64,000 nt of DNA from Clavibacter sp. A6099 (lineage in GTDB: Bacteria > Actinomycetota > Actinomycetes > Actinomycetales > Microbacteriaceae), in NCBI RefSeq assembly GCF_021919125.1, contig NZ_CP083439.1:1860001-1924000 (forward strand), given 5' to 3'. The translations under genes and the position numbers were made by a program. The notes under the pieces were generated by a model. That model was not told the origin of the DNA. It made no database searches and saw only the letters and a list, made by a program, of their open reading frames with translations. How positions within the stretch are numbered: position 1 is the stretch's first letter; every line of letters starts with the position of its first letter. Shown here piece by piece: positions 49,135 through 59,310 of this stretch.

Positions 49135-50676
49135 ATGTCGCCGGTGGATATCACCCCGGAATTCAATCCACTGCGGATCCCGTCAGACCGACGGCTGAAC
49201 CGCATCGCGGGGCCGAGCAGCCTCATCATCTTCGGCGTGACGGGTGACCTGTCGCGCAAGAAGCTGATGCCGGCCGTCTACGACCTCGCCAACCGGGGGC
49301 TCCTGCCCCCCGGCTTCGCGCTCATCGGCTTCGCCCGGAGGGACTGGGAGGACCAGGACTTCGAGCAGGTCGTGTACGAGGCCGTCAAGCAGTACTCGCG
49401 CACCAAGTTCGACGAGGACGTCTGGCGCCAGCTGGCGCAGGGCATCCGCTTCGTGCAGGGCACCTTCGACGACGACGAGGCGTTCCAGACGCTGAAGGAC
49501 ATCACGGAGGAGCTCGACCGCGAGCGGGGCACGATGGGCAACCACGCGTTCTACCTGTCGATCCCGCCGAAGTCCTTCCCGCTGGTCACCGAGCAGCTCC
49601 GCCGCTCGGGCCTGGCGGATCAGAAGGAGGGCCACTGGCGCCGCGTCGTCATCGAGAAGCCCTTCGGGAGCGACCTCACGACGGCGCGCGAGCTCAACGC
49701 CGTCGTCGAGTCGGTCTTCCCGCCGGACTCGGTGTTCCGCATCGACCACTACCTGGGCAAGGAGACGGTCCAGAACATCCTGGCGCTGCGCTTCGCGAAC
49801 CAGCTCTACGAGCCCCTGTGGAACGCCAACTACGTGGACCACGTGCAGATCACCATGGCCGAGGACATCGGCGTGGGCGGCCGGGCCGGCTACTACGACG
49901 GCATCGGCGCGGCGCGCGACGTGATCCAGAACCACCTCCTGCAGCTCCTCGCCCTCACGGCCATGGAGGAGCCCGTCGCGTTCGACGCGTCGAGCCTCCG
50001 GGACGAGAAGGAGAAGGTGCTGTCCGCGGTGCGCCTGCCGAAGGACCTCTCCACGGCCACGGCACGCGGGCAGTACGCCGGCGGCTGGCAGGGCGGCGAG
50101 GAGGTCGTGGGCTTCCTCGACGAGGACGGCATGGACCCCGAGTCCCTGACCGAGACCTACGCGGCCATGCGGCTCGACATCAACACGCGTCGCTGGTCGG
50201 GCGTCCCGTTCTACCTGCGGGCGGGAAAGCGCCTCGGCCGCCGCGTGACGGAGATCGCCGTCGTGTTCAAGCGCGCGCCGCAGAACCTGTTCGCGGAGGA
50301 CCAGACGTCGGCCCTCGGGCAGAACGCTCTCGTCATCCGGGTGCAGCCCGACGAGGGCGTCACCATCCGCTTCGGCTCCAAGGTGCCGGGCGCGGGGATG
50401 CAGGTGCGCGACGTCACCATGGACTTCGGCTACGGCCACGCCTTCACCGAGGCGAGCCCGGAGGCGTACGAGCGGCTCATCCTCGATGTGCTGCTCGGCG
50501 ACCCGCCGCTCTTCCCCCGCCACCAGGAGGTCGAGCTGAGCTGGAAGATCCTGGACCCCATCGAAGAATTCTGGCGCACGCAGGGCCAGCCCGAGCAGTA
50601 CCGTCCGGGCACCTGGGGGCCGGCCTCGGCCGACGAGCTCCTCGCCCGCGACGGACGGACCTGGAGGCGGCCATGA
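49135..50676 (+). CDS. zwf: Glucose-6-phosphate 1-dehydrogenase
   Basis: Zwf oxidises glucose-6-phosphate to the lactone with NADP+, the entry step of the oxidative pentose phosphate pathway. The 513-residue protein has the cofactor motif FGVTGDLSRKKL near residues 33-44, EKPFGSDL, and the active site RIDHYLGKETVQN with catalytic His. FYLRAGKRL and the C-terminal WKILDPI follow. The ATG at 49135 follows GAGGAG. It overlaps opcA by 4 bp, matching known co-action with OpcA. Confidence 0.98.
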   Translation: MSPVDITPEFNPLRIPSDRRLNRIAGPSSLIIFGVTGDLSRKKLMPAVYDLANRGLLPPGFALIGFARRDWEDQDFEQVVYEAVKQYSRTKFDEDVWRQLAQGIRFVQGTFDDDEAFQTLKDITEELDRERGTMGNHAFYLSIPPKSFPLVTEQLRRSGLADQKEGHWRRVVIEKPFGSDLTTARELNAVVESVFPPDSVFRIDHYLGKETVQNILALRFANQLYEPLWNANYVDHVQITMAEDIGVGGRAGYYDGIGAARDVIQNHLLQLLALTAMEEPVAFDASSLRDEKEKVLSAVRLPKDLSTATARGQYAGGWQGGEEVVGFLDEDGMDPESLTETYAAMRLDINTRRWSGVPFYLRAGKRLGRRVTEIAVVFKRAPQNLFAEDQTSALGQNALVIRVQPDEGVTIRFGSKVPGAGMQVRDVTMDFGYGHAFTEASPEAYERLILDVLLGDPPLFPRHQEVELSWKILDPIEEFWRTQGQPEQYRPGTWGPASADELLARDGRTWRRP

Positions 50677-51671
50677 GAGTCGATCTGCCGAACACCACCA
50701 CCGCCAAGATCTCGAAGGCGCTCGTCAAGATCCGCGAGGAGGGCGGCGCCGTCGCCCTCGGCCGCGTCCTGACGCTCGTGATCTCCACCTCGCTCGGCAG
50801 CGAGGAGGAGGCCATCGAGGCGGCGAACGACGCCTCGCGCGAGCACCCGATGCGCGTCATCGTGATCTCCACCGAGCGCGGTGCCGCCGCCGAGACGACC
50901 ACCGAGAAGGCGCGCGTCGACGCCGAGATCCGCGTGGGCGGCGACGCCGGCGCGAGCGAGGTCGTCGTGCTGCGCGTCTACGGCGCGGCCGCCGAGGACG
51001 AGGAGAGCCTGGTCACGGGCCTCCTCCTCCCCGACGCGCCCGTCGTGGCCTGGTGGCCGCACGATGCTCCCGCGGTCGTCAGCCAGTCGCCGCTCGGCCG
51101 CATCGCGCAGCGCCGCATCACGGACTCGTCCACGAGCAGCAACCCGCGCCTGGCCCTGCAGCACCTCGCGGCGACGTACGCCCCGGGCGACACGGACTTC
51201 GCCTGGACGCGCCTCACGCTCTGGCGCGCGCTGCTCGCCGCGGTGCTCGACCAGCCGCCGTACGAGCCCGTCACGCAGGTGGAGGTGTCCGGCGCCGCCG
51301 ACTCCCCCAGCACCGTGCTGCTCGCCGCGTGGCTCGGTCTGCAGCTGCAGGTGCCCGTGCTCCACGAGGTCACGACGCGTGCCACCGGCTCGAGCGGGAT
51401 CCACGGCGTGCGGCTCCACCGCGCGTCGGGCGTCATCGACCTCGACCGGCCGATCGCCAACGTGGCGACGCTGAAGCAGCCGAACCAGCCGACGCACGAT
51501 GTGAGCCTGCCCCGGCGCAGCCTCCGCGACTGCCTGGCCGAGGAGCTGCGGCGCCTCGACCCGGACGCGCTCTACGGCGACGTGATCCGCCACGGTCTCG
51601 AGCGCTCGAACGCCGGCCACGGGTACATCCCCGCGTCCACCACCGCACGGAAGGACTCGGGAGACCGATGA
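50673..51671 (+). CDS. opcA: Glucose-6-phosphate dehydrogenase assembly protein OpcA
   Basis: OpcA is a non-catalytic partner of Zwf in cyanobacteria and actinobacteria, needed for full oligomerisation and activity. The 332-residue protein starts MRVDLPNTTTAKISKAL and has the family stretch RVLTLVISTSLGSEEEAIEAAN cut across strands, LLPDAPVVAWWP, the conserved RRITDSS and DFAWTRLTLWRALLAA. The ATG overlaps the zwf stop by 4 bp, and its own stop overlaps pgl by 4 bp, so zwf-opcA-pgl are translationally coupled. Confidence 0.95.
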   Translation: MRVDLPNTTTAKISKALVKIREEGGAVALGRVLTLVISTSLGSEEEAIEAANDASREHPMRVIVISTERGAAAETTTEKARVDAEIRVGGDAGASEVVVLRVYGAAAEDEESLVTGLLLPDAPVVAWWPHDAPAVVSQSPLGRIAQRRITDSSTSSNPRLALQHLAATYAPGDTDFAWTRLTLWRALLAAVLDQPPYEPVTQVEVSGAADSPSTVLLAAWLGLQLQVPVLHEVTTRATGSSGIHGVRLHRASGVIDLDRPIANVATLKQPNQPTHDVSLPRRSLRDCLAEELRRLDPDALYGDVIRHGLERSNAGHGYIPASTTARKDSGDR

Positions 51672-52438
51672 CGAACGACCGCAGGGTGCTCGTGCACCCC
51701 GACAAGAAGGCCATGACCGGCTCGGTCGCCGCGCGCTTCCTCACGAAGCTCGTCGACATCCTGGACGAGGAGGAGACCGCAAACGTCGTCCTCACCGGGG
51801 GGACGGTCGGCCCGAGCATCCTCGCGGCCGTCAACGAGTCCGCGGCGCGCGACAGCGTCGACTGGACCCGCGTGCACTTCTGGTTCGGCGACGAGCGGTG
51901 GCTGCCCCAGGGCGACCCCGAGCGCAACGACACCACGGTGCGCGCGGCCCTGCTCGATCACATCGAGCTGCCCGCGGAGAACGTCCACGCCATGGGCGCG
52001 AGCGATGCGGGCCTGAGCCTCGACGAGGCCGTCGCCGCGTACACGGCGGAGCTCGCCGCGCACGCCAACGGCGACACCGCGCTCCCCCGGTTCGACATCA
52101 CGTTCCTCGGCGTCGGTCCGGACGGGCACGTGGCGTCGCTCTTCCCCGACAGCGACGGCATCCGCACCATGGACGCCGCCGTGATCCCCGTGCGCAACTC
52201 GCCGAAGCCGCCGGCCGAGCGCATCTCGCTCACCCTGCCCGTGCTGAACTCGTCGCTGCGCATCTGGATGGTCCTCGCGGGTCCCGACAAGGCGTTCGCG
52301 CTCGGTCTGGCTCTCGCGGGCGCCGACCGGACCGAGGTGCCCGTCGCGGGCATCAAGGGCCGCAAGCGCACGGTGTTCTTCATCGATCGCGAGGCCGCCG
52401 CCGACGTCCCGGAGAACCTCCGGCTGTCGTCGTACTGA
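51668..52438 (+). CDS. pgl: 6-phosphogluconolactonase (DevB type)
   Basis: Pgl hydrolyses 6-phosphogluconolactone to 6-phosphogluconate after Zwf. The 256-residue protein has NVVLTGGTVGPSIL near residue 40, VHFWFGDERWLP, ERNDTTVRAALL, FLGVGPDGHVASLFP with catalytic His, and AERISLTLPVLN. It is complete for the SugarP isomerase-like/DevB fold. It is last in the six-gene operon; a strong hairpin follows. A 6-phosphogluconate dehydrogenase gene is not in the window. Confidence 0.96.
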   Translation: MTNDRRVLVHPDKKAMTGSVAARFLTKLVDILDEEETANVVLTGGTVGPSILAAVNESAARDSVDWTRVHFWFGDERWLPQGDPERNDTTVRAALLDHIELPAENVHAMGASDAGLSLDEAVAAYTAELAAHANGDTALPRFDITFLGVGPDGHVASLFPDSDGIRTMDAAVIPVRNSPKPPAERISLTLPVLNSSLRIWMVLAGPDKAFALGLALAGADRTEVPVAGIKGRKRTVFFIDREAAADVPENLRLSSY

Positions 52439-52473
52439 TGCGGTAGCCGGCGCGAACCGGCGCTCGACACGAC

Positions 52474-52497
52474 GGGCGGGTCCTCCGGGGCCCGCCC
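52474..52497 (+). terminator. Terminator of the tkt-pgl operon
   Basis: GGGCGGG (52474-52480) pairs with CCCGCCC (52491-52497), with further pairs in TCC/GGG around the loop, followed by TTCGTCGT. It lies 36 bp after the pgl stop. Confidence 0.75.
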
Positions 52498-52580
52498 TTC
52501 GTCGTCCCCGCGGGGAAGCGCCTCGGCTGTGGACGCGCAGGCGTCGATGGCGGCACCCGCCGGGCTTCCCGGAGACGCAG

Positions 52581-52608
52581 AACGCCCCCGTCCTCGGACG
52601 GGGGCGTT
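52581..52608 (-). terminator. Terminator of the secG-rbpA unit
   Basis: AACGCCCCCGTCC (52581-52593) pairs with GGACGGGGGCGTT (52596-52608): up to 13 bp, with the innermost pair opened for the loop. It is 23 bp beyond the rbpA stop in its reading direction, and adjacent to the operon terminator on the other strand. Confidence 0.8.
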
Positions 52609-52630
52609 CGACGTTCGGATGAGGTCGGGG

Positions 52631-52999
52631 CTACTTCGTGGCCTTGACCGTGCCGCGGCGGGCGCGGAGCTGCTCCAGCGCCTCCTCGAGGAGCTGGCTC
52701 GCCTCCTCCTCGCTGCGACGCTCCTTCACGTACGCGAGGTGCGTCTTGTACGGCTCGAGCTTCGCGACGGACGGCGGGTTCGCCTTGTCGCGCCCGGCCG
52801 GCAGACCCGACTGGGGCGAGTCGATCGTGACGGGGATCTCCTCCTCCGGCAGGTTCGCCGCGAAGTGCCGGACGGTCTCGTTGCCGAGGGCGTCCCAGTA
52901 CGAGATCGAGATGCGCTCCGCGTGGAAGCCGCGGTCCTGCTCGCCCATGGGGCCCGCGCCGACGCGCGAACCGCGGATGGCGCTTCCTCCTGATGCCAT
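52631..52999 (-). CDS. rbpA: RNA polymerase-binding protein RbpA
   Basis: RbpA is an actinobacterial transcription factor that binds the beta subunit region and the principal sigma factor and stabilises open promoter complexes. The 122-residue protein has a basic N-terminal tail (SAIRGSRVGAGPMGEQDRGF), a central region AERISISYWDALGNETVRHF and the sigma-interaction helices THLAYVKERRSEEEASQLL. The central zinc-binding cysteines of some homologues are absent. The ATG at 52999 with GGGAGC upstream was chosen. It lies 11 bp after secG and is probably co-transcribed with it. Confidence 0.93.
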   Translation of the reverse strand: MASGGSAIRGSRVGAGPMGEQDRGFHAERISISYWDALGNETVRHFAANLPEEEIPVTIDSPQSGLPAGRDKANPPSVAKLEPYKTHLAYVKERRSEEEASQLLEEALEQLRARRGTVKATK

Positions 53000-53010
53000 G
53001 TGGCTGCTCC

Positions 53011-53262
53011 CTACAATCCGGTGTCGAACTTGGTGATGAGCCCCAGGACCACGATGCACGTGACCCAGATGAGGCCGAGGATGACGGTGATGCGGTTCAG
53101 GTTCCGCTCGGCCACGCCGGACGAGCCGAGGCTCGACGTCGTGCCGCCCCCGAACATGTCGGACAGACCGCCGCCCCGCCCCTTGTGCAGGAGGATGAGC
53201 ATGGTCAGCAGGAGGCTGGTGATTCCCAGAACCACCTGCAGGACTACCTGGAGGATTTCCAC
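53011..53262 (-). CDS. secG: Protein translocase subunit SecG
   Basis: SecG is the small third subunit of the SecYEG protein-export channel. The 83-residue protein has two membrane helices, VVLQVVLGITSLLLTMLIL and ITVILGLIWVTCIVVLGLI, joined by a loop with the family motif HKGRGGGLSDMFGG. The GTG start has AAAGG upstream. It follows tpiA after 142 bp containing a hairpin and a perfect TATAAT box, and precedes rbpA by 11 bp. Confidence 0.95.
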   Translation of the reverse strand: MEILQVVLQVVLGITSLLLTMLILLHKGRGGGLSDMFGGGTTSSLGSSGVAERNLNRITVILGLIWVTCIVVLGLITKFDTGL

Positions 53263-53330
53263 GTGCGGCCTTTCGGGTGCGTGGTGCTGTGGCCGAGACC
53301 GACCGGTGAACGGCCGATGGGCCGTTGTCG

Positions 53331-53366
53331 ATTATAGCGGGCGGCTGAGTGCGACGAGCCGCCCGC
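53331..53366 (-). promoter_or_regulatory. tpiA terminator hairpin fused to a TATAAT promoter for secG-rbpA
   Basis: On the minus strand, GCGGGCGGCT (53366-53357) pairs with AGCCGCCCGC (53346-53337) around 10 nt, and is followed at once by TATAAT (53336-53331). The stem would end tpiA messages. The -10 box would start a new transcript about 62 nt before the secG GTG. The -35 region falls within the stem and is poor. TATAAT is rare by chance in DNA this GC-rich. Confidence 0.6.
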
Positions 53367-53404
53367 GCCCGGATGGACGCGAGCGGCTCGAGGGTATTGG
53401 CGGA

Positions 53405-54208
53405 TCAGACGCCGACGTGCGAGCGGAATCGCGCGATCGCGGAGAACTCCTGCACGTCGAGGCTCGCGCCGCCGACGAGGGCTCCGTCGACGTCCGGCTC
53501 GCGGAGGAAGCCCGCGATGTTGCCGGACTTGACCGAGCCGCCGTAGAGGATGCGCGTGGCCTTCGCGGCCTCGTCGCCCAGGAGCTCGGCGACGACCGCG
53601 CGGAGCGGGGCCGCGACCTGCTGCGCCTGCTCCGGCGTCGCGGCCTGGCCGGATCCGATCGCCCAGACAGGCTCGTAGGCGACGACCACGTCGGCGCCCT
53701 TCGGCAGGCCCTGGAGCGCGACGCGCAGCTGGGCCACGGGGACGGCGCTGGCGCCGTGCTCCTCGAGGTCCGCCGCGGTCTCGCCCACGCAGATCACCGG
53801 GACGATGCCGTGCTTCACCGCGGCAGCCGACTTCGCGGCCACCTGCTCGTCGGTCTCGCCGTGCAGCGTGCGCCGCTCGGAGTGCCCGACGATCACGTAG
53901 CGGCAGGCGAGCTGCGCCAGGAACGCCGCGGAGATCTCCCCCGTGTACGCGCCCGACTCCTGCTCGGAGACGTCCTGAGCGCCGTAGGCCAGCTCGAGCT
54001 TGTCGGCCGAGACGAGCGTCTGAACGCTGCGGATGTCGGTGGCCGGCGGGAACACCGCGACCTCCGCCTCCGCGTAGTCGTGCTTGGCGTCCTTGAGGCT
54101 CCACGCGAGCTTCTGGACGAACGCGATGGCCTGGAGGTGGTCCAGGTTCATCTTCCAGTTGCCCGCGATGAGGGGCGTGCGCCCCTGCGGGCGATCGGTC
54201 ACTGCCAT
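53405..54208 (-). CDS. tpiA: Triosephosphate isomerase
   Basis: Triosephosphate isomerase interconverts dihydroxyacetone phosphate and glyceraldehyde-3-phosphate in glycolysis. The 267-residue barrel has the substrate motif GNWKMNLDH near residues 15-23, the electrophilic His in VGHSERR, the catalytic Glu in [10 protein letters not shown] and the phosphate-binding [11 protein letters not shown]. The ATG overlaps the pgk 3' end by 10 bp, so the two are coupled. A hairpin follows before secG. Confidence 0.98.
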   Translation of the reverse strand: MAVTDRPQGRTPLIAGNWKMNLDHLQAIAFVQKLAWSLKDAKHDYAEAEVAVFPPATDIRSVQTLVSADKLELAYGAQDVSEQESGAYTGEISAAFLAQLACRYVIVGHSERRTLHGETDEQVAAKSAAAVKHGIVPVICVGETAADLEEHGASAVPVAQLRVALQGLPKGADVVVAYEPVWAIGSGQAATPEQAQQVAAPLRAVVAELLGDEAAKATRILYGGSVKSGNIAGFLREPDVDGALVGGASLDVQEFSAIARFRSHVGV

Positions 54209-55413
54209 CCGAGGACCTCCAGTCCCGGCAGGCGCTTCCCCTCGAGGAACTCGAGGCTCGCGCCGCCTCCGGTCGAGATGTGACCGAAGCGGTCATCATC
54301 GAATCCGAGCGCGCGGACGGCCGCAGCGCTGTCGCCGCCGCCGACCACGGAGAGCCCCTCGACGCGTGTGAGCGCATCGGCGACCGTCTTCGTGCCGGCC
54401 GCGAACGGCTCCAGCTCGAAGACGCCCATGGGCCCGTTCCAGAACACCGTGGTCGATCCGCGGATGATCGTCGCGAACGCGTCGGCGGTCTCGGGGCCGA
54501 TGTCGAGCCCGAGCCCCTTGGCGCCCGCCGGCGTGCCCTCGATGGCGTCGGCGCGCGTCACCTCGTGGGCGGCGTCGGCGGAGAACCCGTCGGCGACGAC
54601 CACGTCGGTGGGGAGCACGATCTTCACGCCGCGCTCCTCGGCCTCGGCCAGGTAGCCCCTGACGGTCTCGACCTGGTCCTCCTCGAGGAGGCTCGCGCCC
54701 ACCTCGTGACCCTGGGCCTTGAGGAACGTGAAGAGCATCCCGCCGCCGATGAGCAGCGAGTCGACGTGCGGCAGCAGGTGTCCGATCACGCCGAGCTTGT
54801 CCGACACCTTGGATCCGCCGAGGACGACCGTGTACGGCCGCTCCGGGTTCTCCGTCAGGCGGTCGAGGACCGTGAGCTCGCTCGCGATGAGCGAGCCGGC
54901 GGCGCTGGGGAGCACCGACGCGAGCTCGAACACGCTGGCCTGCTTGCGGTGCACGACGCCGAAGCCGTCGGACACGAACACGTCCCCGAGCTCGGCGAGC
55001 GACTCCGCGAACCCGCGGCGCACCGTCTCGTCCTTGCTCGTCTCCTCCGCGTGGAAGCGGAGGTTCTCGAGCACGACGACGTCGCCGTCGCCGAGGGCCT
55101 CGACGGCCTCGCGTGCGGAGTCGCCCACGGTGTCGGTGGCGAAGGCCACGTCCGTGCCGAGCAGCTCGCCGAGGCGGGACGCCACGGGACGCAGGCTGTA
55201 CTTCTCATCCGGCGTGCCGTCGGGACGGCCGAGGTGCGAGATCACGACGACGCGGGCACCGGCCTCGCGGAGACCCGTGAGGGTCCCCAGCGAGGCGCGG
55301 ATGCGCCCGTCGTCACCGATGACGCCGTCCTTCAGCGGGACGTTGAGGTCGCAGCGCACGATGACGCGGCGGCCCCGGAGATCCCCGAGGGAGTCGATGG
55401 TGCGGAGTGCCAC
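54199..55413 (-). CDS. pgk: Phosphoglycerate kinase
   Basis: Phosphoglycerate kinase transfers phosphate between 1,3-bisphosphoglycerate and ADP. The 404-residue two-domain protein has [14 protein letters not shown] near residue 18, [33 protein letters not shown] and the C-terminal [10 protein letters not shown] with the nucleotide site and [17 protein letters not shown]. The GTG start is 6 bp after the gap stop. It is the middle gene of gap-pgk-tpiA. Confidence 0.98.
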   Translation of the reverse strand: MALRTIDSLGDLRGRRVIVRCDLNVPLKDGVIGDDGRIRASLGTLTGLREAGARVVVISHLGRPDGTPDEKYSLRPVASRLGELLGTDVAFATDTVGDSAREAVEALGDGDVVVLENLRFHAEETSKDETVRRGFAESLAELGDVFVSDGFGVVHRKQASVFELASVLPSAAGSLIASELTVLDRLTENPERPYTVVLGGSKVSDKLGVIGHLLPHVDSLLIGGGMLFTFLKAQGHEVGASLLEEDQVETVRGYLAEAEERGVKIVLPTDVVVADGFSADAAHEVTRADAIEGTPAGAKGLGLDIGPETADAFATIIRGSTTVFWNGPMGVFELEPFAAGTKTVADALTRVEGLSVVGGGDSAAAVRALGFDDDRFGHISTGGGASLEFLEGKRLPGLEVLGWQ

Positions 55414-55419
55414 GGCCGG

Positions 55420-57181
<1,762 letters not shown>

Positions 57182-57349
57182 AGGTGTATCTCCTCTTCAT
57201 TGCCCGGGGGCTCCCGGCCAGAGGCCGGGGGTGGGTGACGGATCGAGTCTAGTCCGGCGGCCCTCCGCGCCACCTGGCCGGATGACGCCCGGCGTCGGGC
57301 GGATCACCGGCCGTGGCGGCGCGCGCGACGCCCGTGGACGCGACGCGGA

Positions 57350-58330
57350 TCAGACGTCGTCGAGGTCGGCGGGGAGGTTGGCGTCGGTGCCGGGGAGGCC
57401 CTCGTCGACGGCCTTCTTGTCGGCCATGGCCAGGAGACGGCGGATGCGTCCCGCGACGGCGTCCTTCGTCATCGGCGGATCGGCGTGGTGGCCCAGCTCG
57501 TCGAGGCTGGAGTCGCGGAAGCGCAGGCGGAGGTCGCCCGCGTACTTGAGGTGCTCGGGGATGTCCGGGCCGAGGATCTCCATGGCGCGCTCGACGCGCG
57601 CGCACGCCGCGACGGCGGCCTGGGCGGAGCGGCGGAGGTTGGCGTCGTCGAAGTTGACGAGGCGGTTGGCGGTGGCCCGCACCTCGCGGCGCTGGCGCAT
57701 CTCCTCCCAGTTGACGACCGTGCCCTGCGCGCCCATGACGCGGAGCATCTGCCCGATGGCATCGCCGTCGCGGATGACGACGCGGTGGACGCCGCGCACC
57801 TCGCGCGCCTTGGCGCTGACGTCGAGGCGGCCGGCGGCGCCGACGAGCGCCATCGCGGCCTCGTTTCCGGGGCAGGTGACCTCGAGGGCGGCCGAGCGGC
57901 CGGGATCCGTCAGCGTGCCCGCGGCGAGGAACGCCCCGCGCCAGACGGCGGCGATCTCCTCGCGCGAACCCGTCGTGAGGCGGTTCGGCAGGCCGCGGAT
58001 GGGGCGGCGGCGGGCGTCGAGCAGGCCGGTCTGGCGGGCGAGCGTCTCGCCGCCCTCCATCACCCGGACCAGATAGTGGGTGGCGCGGCGCATGCCGGAC
58101 GCGGGGATGACGGAGATGTCGCTGCGCACCCCGTAGAGCTCGGCCAGGTCCTTGCGGACGCGACGGGCGAGGAGCGGGGTGTCGAGCTCGGACTCGACGG
58201 CGATGCGGTTCGAGATGAGGTGCAGCCCGCCCGAGAACCGCAGGATGGTCGCCAGCTCGGCGGCCCTCACCGTGGTCTTGCTGACCTCGACGCGTGACAG
58301 TTCTTCCTTGACGTCCGAGGTCAGAGGCAA
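57350..58330 (-). CDS. whiA: DNA-binding regulator WhiA
   Basis: WhiA is a sporulation/cell-division regulator conserved in Gram-positive bacteria. The 326-residue protein has the N-terminal WhiA domain ([27 protein letters not shown]), a LAGLIDADG-homing-endonuclease-like core ([20 protein letters not shown]) and the C-terminal helix-turn-helix ([26 protein letters not shown]). The start is TTG at 58330, with GGGAGTAAG upstream; no better codon gives the conserved [10 protein letters not shown]. It lies 29 bp after rapZ. The yvcK/cofD-like gene that usually sits between rapZ and whiA is absent here. Confidence 0.96.
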   Translation of the reverse strand: MPLTSDVKEELSRVEVSKTTVRAAELATILRFSGGLHLISNRIAVESELDTPLLARRVRKDLAELYGVRSDISVIPASGMRRATHYLVRVMEGGETLARQTGLLDARRRPIRGLPNRLTTGSREEIAAVWRGAFLAAGTLTDPGRSAALEVTCPGNEAAMALVGAAGRLDVSAKAREVRGVHRVVIRDGDAIGQMLRVMGAQGTVVNWEEMRQRREVRATANRLVNFDDANLRRSAQAAVAACARVERAMEILGPDIPEHLKYAGDLRLRFRDSSLDELGHHADPPMTKDAVAGRIRRLLAMADKKAVDEGLPGTDANLPADLDDV

Positions 58331-58359
58331 ATGCTTACTCCCTTGATGAGATGGGTGCC

Positions 58360-59235
58360 CTACTCCCGGCCGAGGTCGCGGTGCTTGGTGCTGACAGCGA
58401 CGCCGGGAAGGGCGCGGAGGAGGCTGGAGAGCTCCTCGGAGACGGCGACCGAGCGGTGCTTGCCGCCGGTACAGCCGATAGCGATCGTAGCGTGTCTCTT
58501 GTTCTCCCGCTGGTACCCCGCGAGCACCGGCGCGAGGGCCCGGGCGTACGCGTGGACGAACTCCTCCGCGCCCTCCTGGCCCAGCACGTAGTCGCTGACC
58601 GCCTTGTCACGACCCGTGAGCGGGCGGAGCTCCGGGGTCCAGAACGGGTTGGGCAGGAAGCGCATGTCGGCCACCATGTCGGCGTCCGCCGGGGTCCCGT
58701 ACTTGAACCCGAAGCTCATCACGGTGACGCGCACGCCGGCGTCGTCCGCGCCGCTGAACTGCTCGGTGATGGTGGTGGCGAGCTGGTGGATGTTCAGCTC
58801 GGAGGTGTCGATGACGAGGTCGCTCGCCTCGCGGATCTCGATCATCCGCGCCCGTTCGGCCGCGATGCCGTCGAGCAGCGTGCCGTTGCCCTGGAGCGGA
58901 TGCGGGCGGCGCACCTGCTCGAAGCGACGGACGAGCGCGGCGTCGGTGGCCTCGAGGAACAGGACGCGCAGGCGCGGCCCGGTGCCGAAGGTCTGGAGGA
59001 TGTCGCGCAGCTCGGAGAAGAAGTCGCCGCCGCGGACGTCGACCACGGCCGCGATCTTCGGCAGCGACGTGCCCGCGCGGCCGGCCAGCTCCACGAGCGG
59101 CTTGAGCATCTGCGGCGGGAGGTTGTCGACCACGTACCAGCCCAGGTCCTCGAGCGCGTTGCCGACGGTGGAGCGGCCCGCGCCGGACATCCCCGTCACG
59201 ATCATGACGTCCTGCTGGGGGATCTCCACGCTCAT
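58360..59235 (-). CDS. rapZ: RNase adapter/nucleotide-binding protein RapZ
   Basis: RapZ is a P-loop protein; in enterobacteria it guides small RNAs of amino-sugar control to RNase E, while its role in actinobacteria is not settled. The 291-residue protein has Walker [17 protein letters not shown] near residue 12, [32 protein letters not shown] and the C-terminal [13 protein letters not shown]. The ATG at 59235 was chosen; GAGAGG is 11 bp upstream. A second ATG at 59243 starts only a three-codon frame ending in an ATGA overlap with this start. An in-frame GTG at 59247 is too close to the ribosome-binding site. Confidence 0.95.
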   Translation of the reverse strand: MSVEIPQQDVMIVTGMSGAGRSTVGNALEDLGWYVVDNLPPQMLKPLVELAGRAGTSLPKIAAVVDVRGGDFFSELRDILQTFGTGPRLRVLFLEATDAALVRRFEQVRRPHPLQGNGTLLDGIAAERARMIEIREASDLVIDTSELNIHQLATTITEQFSGADDAGVRVTVMSFGFKYGTPADADMVADMRFLPNPFWTPELRPLTGRDKAVSDYVLGQEGAEEFVHAYARALAPVLAGYQRENKRHATIAIGCTGGKHRSVAVSEELSSLLRALPGVAVSTKHRDLGRE

Positions 59236-59310
59236 GCGGGCATGCACCTCTCGTCGCGCTGTCGGTGGATCCAGTCTAGGTGCGACCCGCGACATGCGAT
59301 CGGGCGGTGG

